Below are positions 56,824 to 64,000 of a stretch of 64,000 bases of DNA, piece after piece. How positions within the stretch are numbered: the stretch's first letter is position 1; each line of letters starts with the position of its first letter. Source of the DNA: Salvator merianae (Eukaryota; Chordata; Lepidosauria; Squamata; Teiidae); the NCBI GenBank assembly GCA_003586115.2, contig QVOM02000103.1, positions 3,743,996-3,807,995 on the forward strand. Reading direction: 5' to 3'. The notes below the pieces were generated by a model. It worked only from the letters and a program-made list of their open reading frames with translations. It was not told the DNA's origin and did no database searches. The position numbers and the translations under genes are program-made.

Positions 56824-57055
56824 CCGTGATCAGACAGGGTAAAAAGGGGCAGGCCCAAGGTGAATTTGAGACTTGAGGGACAGATGGAAAGCATTAAAAA
56901 ACATTTTACCCAAAACTTTTTCCCAGTGCAAAATCGGCACTTTCAAGTGACTCACAGTTTGGGTTGGATATGGCAGGAAGCTCCTGAGACTCCTGTAGGG
57001 AATCCCAGCCTGGAAGCTGCTGCTAGGGGTCATGGAATCCTGGACCAGTGACTGC
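56824..57055. mobile_element. 0.4 kb TIR family, diverged copy C
   Basis: CCGTGATCAGACAGGGTAAA at the left recalls copy B; GTGAATTTGAGAC, TTTGGGTTGGATATGGCAGG and GCTGCTGCTAGGGG follow in family order. The right half is not recognisable. Confidence 0.4.
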
Positions 57056-57059
57056 CAAT

Positions 57060-57770
57060 GTAAGGTGAGCTTAGAAGGCAACGAGAAGAGAAGTGAGGTA
57101 GGAGGTATTTAACTACTTATTTTTAAAACTGTGTAAAACAGTTTTTTTCCCTGCATCTTCAGATTGGATGGTCCAAAAAGCCCATGAGAGGTTGCTGGAA
57201 CATTTCAAATTACATATAATGTTGCCACTAATTTTGTGGATGTCTTTGTTCAGTATACTACATTGTTCCCATCTTATTTAGTCTTCATCAGCTTTTGCTT
57301 GCTTGTTTGTTTCTAGGTTAAATTACATTTTAAAATCCTAAACCTAGCTTGTTGTCTGGACATCCAAGAAATGATTTTGAAAGATAGAAATGGTAAGGTA
57401 CCTCCCAGTTTAAGTTATCTCATTGGCAGCAGGGTTGAAATGAGTTGTTATTACTTCCTAGTCTTGGCTACAGACCTTTGATTTTCCTGATTGTTGCCTC
57501 TCAAAGAAAAGTACTAAAGATTCACGATCAGTGTGGTCTGGAGCAGTCCTAGCTGGTGATTCTCCATTAGTCTTCGAAGCTGGCCATCCAAAGTTTGTTA
57601 GCAGTGCATTAAAGCCCACTTTACTACAGCTTCCAGACATAGAAAAAATGCTGCAAATTGCTCCATAAACTCTCCCTTGTGTTCTGTCCCATGAGCCAAA
57701 CCTGCTAACAGGATCTAATCCTGCTTAGTTTCCAGAGAAACAAGAAAGCAAGCTCAGAGATGCTAACTGC
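57060..57770. other. No gene or recognised repeat
   Basis: Single-copy sequence with no supported feature. Confidence 0.4.
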
Positions 57771-57775
57771 AATGC

Positions 57776-57803
57776 ATACACACACACACACACACACACA
57801 CAC
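57776..57803. repeat. (CA)n microsatellite
   Basis: About 13 CA units. Confidence 0.95.
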
Positions 57804-57804
57804 A

Positions 57805-58305
57805 TTCTAAAACTGACTATTTTTAAAGTTAAATTGTAGTTTTGCTCCTTTTTATTTTTAATGATATATGGTGTTTTAGTTTCTTGTTGCATATTTATTT
57901 TAGTAGATCCCCTTAACTCACCTGTGAATAATAGTGACACCTGAAAAACTGTTCTGAATTCTTGAAAATAGATCTAGATTTACTGATACATGCATGACAA
58001 TCACTGTAAGAAGAAACCATATTGCTACCAAAAGTTTCATCTTTCTTGTGAGAACTTTGACATTCACTTGATTTCAGAAATTTATAGTGATACATCCAAA
58101 AAGCAAATGATACAGTATAGTTTAAAAGTAATTTTCCTTGTTCTATTTTTCCTGTTCTATCTTGTTTCCAAGAGTTCTTTCCACTGCCTCCTGTGACACT
58201 TGTTTACAGACAAAAAAATATGTCTTCACTTATTACAAATGTGTTTCATTTCTGTCCATAATTCATGTTTGACCTGTTATGGACAATGCTCCTATAATGC
58301 AGGTG
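57805..58305. other. No gene or recognised repeat
   Basis: AT-rich single-copy sequence. Confidence 0.4.
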
Positions 58306-58309
58306 ATCA

Positions 58310-58412
58310 CTGATAGCAGAGCTAGGAAAGACCTTGACCTCAGTTTTTTGGAGAGCCAAACCTAGTCAGGGAAATTGATACTGGACTAATTGCCTAATGG
58401 TCTGATATAGGA
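58310..58412 (+). mobile_element. 3' part of a tRNA-derived SINE
   Basis: AGGAAAGACCTTGACCTCAG, GGAGAGCCAAACCTAGTCAG, GATACTGGACTAATTGCC and AATGGTCTGATATAGG match in order the 3' body of the reptile SINE whose head is seen at 15375. The 5' tRNA part is absent. Confidence 0.6.
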
Positions 58413-58414
58413 AA

Positions 58415-60200
58415 AATGTATTCAACTTCTTTATAATAGTGATGTGGGGAAATAGATTGCAGATTTATGCATTGATATGATCACCTATTTAAGTAATAGA
58501 ATGAATGATTCAATTACCTTTTTCAGATATCAAAGGATAAGTGTGAAAGATGAGAAGATTTATATTATTATAATTGTTCTTAGATTGTAATTTGCATTAA
58601 CTGTGTTTGCAAAACTGAAAAATGATTTTTTCTTATGCATGGATGATTTACTCTTTCCCTAGATCAAGTGTTATTTTAGCACTTCAAAGCTATAGCCTAA
58701 AGAGTTGGCTAACATTTCCATTGAAGCCATGATGCTGTTCTGTAAGGGAAGCACCTACTTATTTAACCAGAATGTTATATTGATTGAGAGTAGGCTTGAA
58801 GGCCATATGCATGACTGATAGTTATAGATTTAGTTTCAGACTTAATAGTTTGCATATCTCAAGGAGCAAGAGTACAAATAATGCTTTGAAGAGCTGTATA
58901 AATGAATTATTTTTTCTATTTTGAATCCACTTCTGGCTGAGTACCTAAACAAACATATGGGGATGATTTCCAATTGGCAGGGAAGTCTGTAATGGAAATT
59001 GCTCTAAACACGTGTTTAGCAGTTCCCACACAGAGGAGTTTTAGAACTATGGTTTGGTTTAACTGAAAACAGATTGGAGTCAGTCCCAAGGGAGGGGAAA
59101 ACACTTGAGTGATCTCAGTACAAAGTTTCTGTATTAAATTTTAAAAGACAATCAGGAAATAACTTTTTAACAGAGCAAATGGCAATAATAAAAGCAAGCA
59201 GCCGCAATAAAACACTTTCAGAGACAGGCAAAGTAGTCAAATAACACTTCTAAAGCATTTTCAGAAAGCACTTTAAAACATTTTCAAGGTTGGGCAAATT
59301 AGTCAAATTTGTAGCTTGTAGCAGAAGCAGGAAGGTTTCACTGTAACTACTATAAAGGGATGCAAAGTCAAGAGAAAGTTTTTAACTGCCTTCTAATCCT
59401 GAAACTAAGCAGTGGAGCACATGATTAAGTGAAAAAGAAGTGGAAAAAAGTTCAGCAAGGCACATCAATATGGGGGTTTTCTTGGCCAATCAAAAACTTA
59501 TTACTAGGCAAGAGCCACAGGATTAAAATAAGACTTAGTTCTGAAACCTTCTGAATCAGGGGAGAGGCGGCACTGCAGGTCAGTGCCTTCAGTGCAATGA
59601 ATTCTTCCCCCCTTATTCCCCAGATTCAAATATCAATTGCTGCTCCCCACACAATCATCAGCTGTGCCTCCATAAACGAATTGGGGCATCTGCACCAAAC
59701 CATCATCTCCCTTTTGTTGCCAGGAAAATTGTTCTTTAATTAAAATATGTGGACAAAAAGGGGAAAAAAAGGAAGATAGCAGAATTAATACACAGTGAAG
59801 GGAAAGATCACTTAATGTGGTGATCTTCTTGCCATTCAACACTGACAAAGTGAGGTATAGGATCCTGTAAACCAGTGTGTTAATCAGCTTTTCTTGCCTC
59901 TGTGGACTCAGCCTTACAAGATGACAAATAAGTCCAATTATAAACCCAACATATGGCTAGTCCTGGTCTTGGTGCCAACAGTGTACAGGGAGAACAAGTT
60001 GCCTTGATCCCTCAACAAACAGCAAGCCTAAGGTGAAGAGAGCAAGTTTAAGTCTCCTCTCTGGAGTGATTCAGCAATGTGTTTGATCCACAGCATTCTG
60101 GAACCCAATCATAGATAGCACATGAAGTTCAGGATGGAGTTTAGCTCTTGTTGTGGGAAAGACATAGTGGGTCCAGAGGCAGCCAAGAACTGAGTGATAT
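58415..60200. other. No gene; AT-rich, possible LINE 3' UTR near the end
   Basis: No coding frame is supported. The last few hundred bases may be the 3' UTR of the minus-strand LINE remnant at 60430, but no tail is seen. A 16-bp E-box palindrome at 59004 is listed separately. Confidence 0.35.
59004..59019. promoter_or_regulatory. 16-bp perfect palindrome with central CACGTG
   Basis: CTAAACACGTGTTTAG is self-complementary and centred on the E-box core recognised by bHLH-ZIP factors. Isolated site; function unproven. Confidence 0.3.
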
Positions 60201-60212
60201 TCTTTACTCACA

Positions 60213-60214
<2 letters not shown>

Positions 60215-60252
<38 letters not shown>
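60215..60252. repeat. (AT)n microsatellite
   Basis: About 19 AT units, uninterrupted. Confidence 0.95.
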
Positions 60253-60253
<1 letters not shown>

Positions 60254-60429
60254 AAAATAATAATGTGAATTTACAGATTTGTGGAAGCTGAGGTACCCTA
60301 ATTTGTATAAATTAACAGTAATTTCATACAAAAGTGTCATGTGTATCCCACGAAACAGCTGATAACCTGAAGCTCTAACTAGAGAGTCATATACAGGATG
60401 GTTCAGGATGATGACCATTTGAACAATGG

Positions 60430-61400
60430 ATGACGGTTGGCACCTTCTAGGTCTAACTGTTACCCATTCTGGTGCGAAAGGTTGTCAGGTGGTAGAGTAT
60501 TGCTTCTTCCTGCTTTGTCCCTGTTATTTATTACAGCATGTGGAGACACTTTCTGTTGTTACCGTATCCCATAACCAACTATACCAAGCCTGTAGCTTAA
60601 TAGTGGCATGCATTTTCCAGTTTTGTGCTATTTGCATTTTGGTAGCAAGTAATAGTTCAACAGTCTTCTGGAATGAATTGCACAGTTGTGATCCATGTAT
60701 ATATCTAGTAAGCAAAGAGTTGTAAAGGTTATTGGAACCTTAAATATACATTGAATCCTATTTTGAATCATAGATAAAAACAATGCTGCCTTTTCATAGG
60801 TCCACTGCAGATTGAAATATATACCTCTTTGTGTTGAACAATGTCAGCAATAAGGAGTGAGGTCTTTAATAAACTGGGTAAACTGGGTAGGAATGGCATA
60901 CCACCTATAAATCAATTTACATTGCAAACACAATGCTGTCGGCCAGTTCATAGAACTTAAATGAAAGTACCTGGTGCCATTGCTTAGGGATAAAATCTGT
61001 CTGAAGATCTTATTCATAGTAGTGTTACAGGCTGGTAAAAGTTTGCAAGTTTATAACATTCAAGAATCTTATAAACCAGTCCTCTAGTCTGATCCAAGAA
61101 GGCCTTCAGAAAATCTTCGAAGGGGGTTAGACTATGATTCATCCTGAATCAGGATTATACAAAAAGAAATGAAAAGAATTGACAGCTAACTGGGCAGCAG
61201 ATACTTCTTATAGCATTTTTTTTTTGTTCCTCTTTTTGTTGAAAGAAGTCAGGCAAGTGATATGCATTCTTGCAGACAAAGGATATATATTCTTATACCC
61301 CAAAAAGCTACTTTTGGGTCAGGTGAGAAAATGGACTGTTCAGGTGGGACAAGGGCTAAACAAGTTGGGCAATACTCAAGCTTTCCAAAACACATTTAAA
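60430..61400 (-). mobile_element. L1-type LINE ORF2 C-terminal remnant
   Basis: On the minus strand, stretches in shifting frames resemble the ORF2 C-terminus: LIYRWYAIPTQFTQF near 60920 parallels [14 protein letters not shown] in the copy at 46746, and LLLATKMQIAQNWKM near 60660-60620 parallels AARIVYAQKWKG. Upstream bits near 61330-61250 recall the region after reverse transcriptase. Many stops; a different and older subfamily than the three plus-strand copies. Confidence 0.5.
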
Positions 61401-61404
61401 AAGT

Positions 61405-63584
61405 TGCATAAATCCAATCAGTTATTCAGTTTGGGCTCCCACATTATGCTAATTTTGTAACTGCTCTCAACTAAGGCATGAACCCTAACAGTTTAAACCT
61501 TGCCTTTGTGAAACAGGTTGACAGGATGAAGTCATGGTGTGAAACAACTTGTAACTAAAGGAGCTTTAGGAAGGAGAAACATGCATTGTTAAACATGGAA
61601 TCAGTGGACCCATGGTTCCAATCACACATTTATTTATTGCATGAAATCGGGCTCTGACCCAAACACAAAATTCCATTGTTGTAAATGGTCTCTGGCACTG
61701 TCAGGTGCAGACCCCAGAATGTATATGTCTACAGGTTCGATATATAATCAGTTCTGACCCCTGAAAAGATTGTCCTTGTTTTGGCAGTGACAGCAGCATT
61801 TGTAGTACAGTCAACCAAATAATTGTTTCTCTGTAAATCACTCAGAGCAACAGAGTTCTTTGGGAGGAAAATAACTGTTAGCAGACATTGTTAATAACCA
61901 TTCATAGTTATCTCTGGTTAAGACTGGCTTTTTTTTTTTTTTTTTTTGCCATGGATTTAATAACCAAAGTGGGGGGCAGCCACTATTATAGTTTACTGCC
62001 TGATCAGACACATCCCATTTGGTTGGTTGCTGACCTTAGTATTTATTATTACAGTCTCTGCATGTTGTGTTTCAGTTTTCATTATAGTAGGGATGGTTTT
62101 TGCTTGCTTTGCTAAGACCTCATTCCATTCTGTGTGCTGATTAAGAATATCTATTTTGAGGAGGAAACTAAACCATTTCAGAAAATCATTTCTATTTAGA
62201 CTCTGTGTAGATGCAACCAATAGCCTAAGAGATTTCATAGTTCTTGTGAAGTAGTCTTAATTTTCTTGATATATGTCTTGTCATACTGGGGCTCTCTAAA
62301 TTCATGAATTCCTACTTTAAACACAATCTGCCAATACCATATAAATACACAAGGACTTTCTGAACTCCTTAAGGATCTTTGTATTTGTTTCAGCTTAGCA
62401 ACAGCTTCCGAATTCTGAAAAGCTTAAGTTCCAGGCATTTTGTTTACTTTCAGTATGAACTAAATAGCTCAAGTTCTTAGGTTTTCTGAGTAAGTCCCTT
62501 TTAATGCAGGTTGATTTATTGCCAAAGAAATGTAGACTGCACAGGAAGTATAGGTATCCTGGATATGGGCACCTCACCTCTGTTAGGATGTATATTATTT
62601 AATCTCTGGTTCAGAATAAGTTAATCATTATTGCTTGTAATAAAAGTCTTATCATGATGTGACCCTTGGGATTGACTCTACTTTAAGTATTGCCAGCATC
62701 TGTCGCATGTGTTTTAAAAAAAGAGCTGAGGACTGAATATTGGAAAGGATTAAATCCTTAACCCCTTTCCTTTTCCAAAGGCTAAAGAAAATGCGGGAAA
62801 ACAATTGGGATTTCACTAGTGGTAATAAAGGAAACTCGTTTTTTTTTCTTTTTCTTTTTGCCTCCTGAGGTCATTCTGCTAGGCAAAACCTACTCAGGAC
62901 TGCACAGGTTGTATTCATTGAGAACTGGGTGCCTTTGCCTCACTTGGTATTTATCACCGCAAGGAACAGCATAAAGAAGAGGATGGTGAATGGTGAATCA
63001 AAGTTTCTCTCCACAGGATCCTCTTCTCTTTAGGCTCAATCAAGAGAAAGAGCCAGTCAAGTGTAGAAAGTCATCAAGTCAAACCCAGAAGAGCAGATTA
63101 CAGTTTGATTATTAATAGGGAAAGCTGGTGGATTTATTCTCATGAGTCATTTTGTAAATATAAAATGTCAGGTTTTTATATAGGGGCAGCTGCATTAAAT
63201 TTCTGGACCTTGTTAAAATATTATGAGGACATTATGGAAAGATGTGGTGTTTAACCCTGTTATTTCTAAGTGGCTTGCAAAGGATAATGAACGATGATTT
63301 CTTTCCATTTTTGTATTAAAGGGCACTGGTAGGAGGAGGTTTTTCCCCAGAAACATTTGCTTGTATCTCTAGGGGTACAGTGTTGAGAAATGAGATGTAA
63401 CCAACACGTATCTGTGATTTATATACAGGAATCAAAAACATGTTATTTTAGGCTGAAGGAAAGGATTATGAACTATTGATTGACAGATTGCTGAGCAGTT
63501 AGTAGTAGATCTACTAAATTAGAAAATGGGAAAGAATGTGAAACAGCAAGATACTAAAAAGCAGGGAGCTGTAATGAAGGATAA
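61405..63584. other. No gene; homopolymer runs
   Basis: An 18-bp T-run lies at 61930-61947 and a T-rich pyrimidine patch at 62839-62860. More of the minus-strand LINE may extend into the first kilobase but I could not read it. An 81-codon minus frame at 61993 has no motif. Confidence 0.35.
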
Positions 63585-63592
63585 CTTGTTCC

Positions 63593-63880
63593 AGAGATGT
63601 GCACAGATTTTCTTTTGTGTTTGGTTTGAATGGAACTGAACAGGTTGTACAACAAATCTGAACTTTTTTCTCTGAATACCGAGGAGTTTGGGTCAATTCT
63701 AACACTACTGAACCATGACTGAACAGGGTGTGTTTGCTAGGTTTGTTAGAATACCCCTTTGTTTGATTCAAATGCAAATGCTATTTTTTGAACAGGCAAA
63801 GTGTTCAGTTTGAACTCGAATATTTCAAACACCACTGTTTGATTTGAAAAGAAACCGGAACCAATTTGACACATTCCTAA
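63593..63880. mobile_element. hAT-like MITE, about 288 bp
   Basis: The left end AGAGATGTGCACAGATTTT and the right end reverse-complemented TTAGGAATGTGTCAAATTGG form diverged inverted repeats. The flanks CTTGTTCC (63585-63592) and GCTGTTCC (63881-63888) agree at 6 of 8 bases, consistent with a decayed 8-bp duplication. The interior is full of TTTGAA/GAAC words in both orientations, like the subterminal repeats of the element at 23896. Confidence 0.5.
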
Positions 63881-64000
63881 GCTGTTCCCGTGAACAAGGG
63901 CAAGTTTGTTCAAAATCCTCTGACTCCATGATCAGTCAGATTGTATTGTATTGGTATAACTGGTTCTCATTGTTTTGAATATGAGTATATTTACTGGGCT

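Overview
The window looks like intergenic or deep intronic DNA from a reptile genome, most likely a squamate (lizard or snake). The evidence is the repeat content: several degraded L1-type LINE copies ending in A-rich or (GAAA)n tails, tRNA-derived SINEs with recognisable A and B boxes, a repeat that opens with a 'gaacataagaagagccctgctggatcag'-like phrase (shortened here; at least four copies), many non-autonomous DNA transposons with terminal inverted repeats, and one broken Ty3/gypsy element. Species cannot be set from sequence alone. No complete protein-coding gene, rRNA, functional tRNA or CRISPR array is visible. All open frames are short and most are chance or lie inside repeats.

Layout. 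0.3-4.7 kb: a palindromic MITE, a SINE-like interspersed repeat, a 0.5 kb hAT-like MITE and two microsatellites. 4.5-6.8 kb: a minus-strand Ty3/gypsy remnant lacking most of its reverse transcriptase and RNase H, bracketed by two similar direct repeats. 8.3-9.4 kb: a 5'-truncated, internally deleted L1 with a perfect 16-bp target-site duplication, carrying a single N flanked by two identical 315-bp copies, which is almost certainly an assembly artefact. 9.7-10.9, 50.0-51.3 and 52.6-53.8 kb: three same-strand copies of a roughly 1.2 kb GC-rich TIR element carrying a CRE-like and a CCAAT-like site. 11-16 kb: foldback elements and tRNA-derived SINEs. 19.6-20.1 kb: a MITE with an imperfect 8-bp duplication. 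23.5 kb: a TATA / E-box / AATAAA array that may be a solo LTR. 23.9-25.2 kb: a 1.28 kb hAT-type element with perfect 8-bp target-site duplications. 28-31 kb: a hairpin MITE, a minus-strand L1 end, a tRNA-SINE. 31-44 kb: members of a 0.4 kb TIR family and a 1.2 kb imperfect inverted repeat at 35.5-36.7 kb. 45-48 kb: two plus-strand L1 3' ends, the second flanked by an unusually long diverged duplication. 55-56.2 kb: one candidate exon and a small hAT foldback element with one-sided CpG decay. 58-64 kb: SINE end, minus-strand L1 remnants and a terminal hAT-like MITE.

There is no gene network to describe. What the window shows is a dense history of transposition, with DNA transposons of several families dominating, plus a few short palindromic motifs (POU/C-EBP, SOX, E-box type) in otherwise repeat-poor stretches that could be regulatory. 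The strongest observations are the 1.2 kb three-copy family with a swapped interior in one copy, the hAT elements with exact duplications, the large foldback at 35.5 kb, and the assembly artefact at the N.
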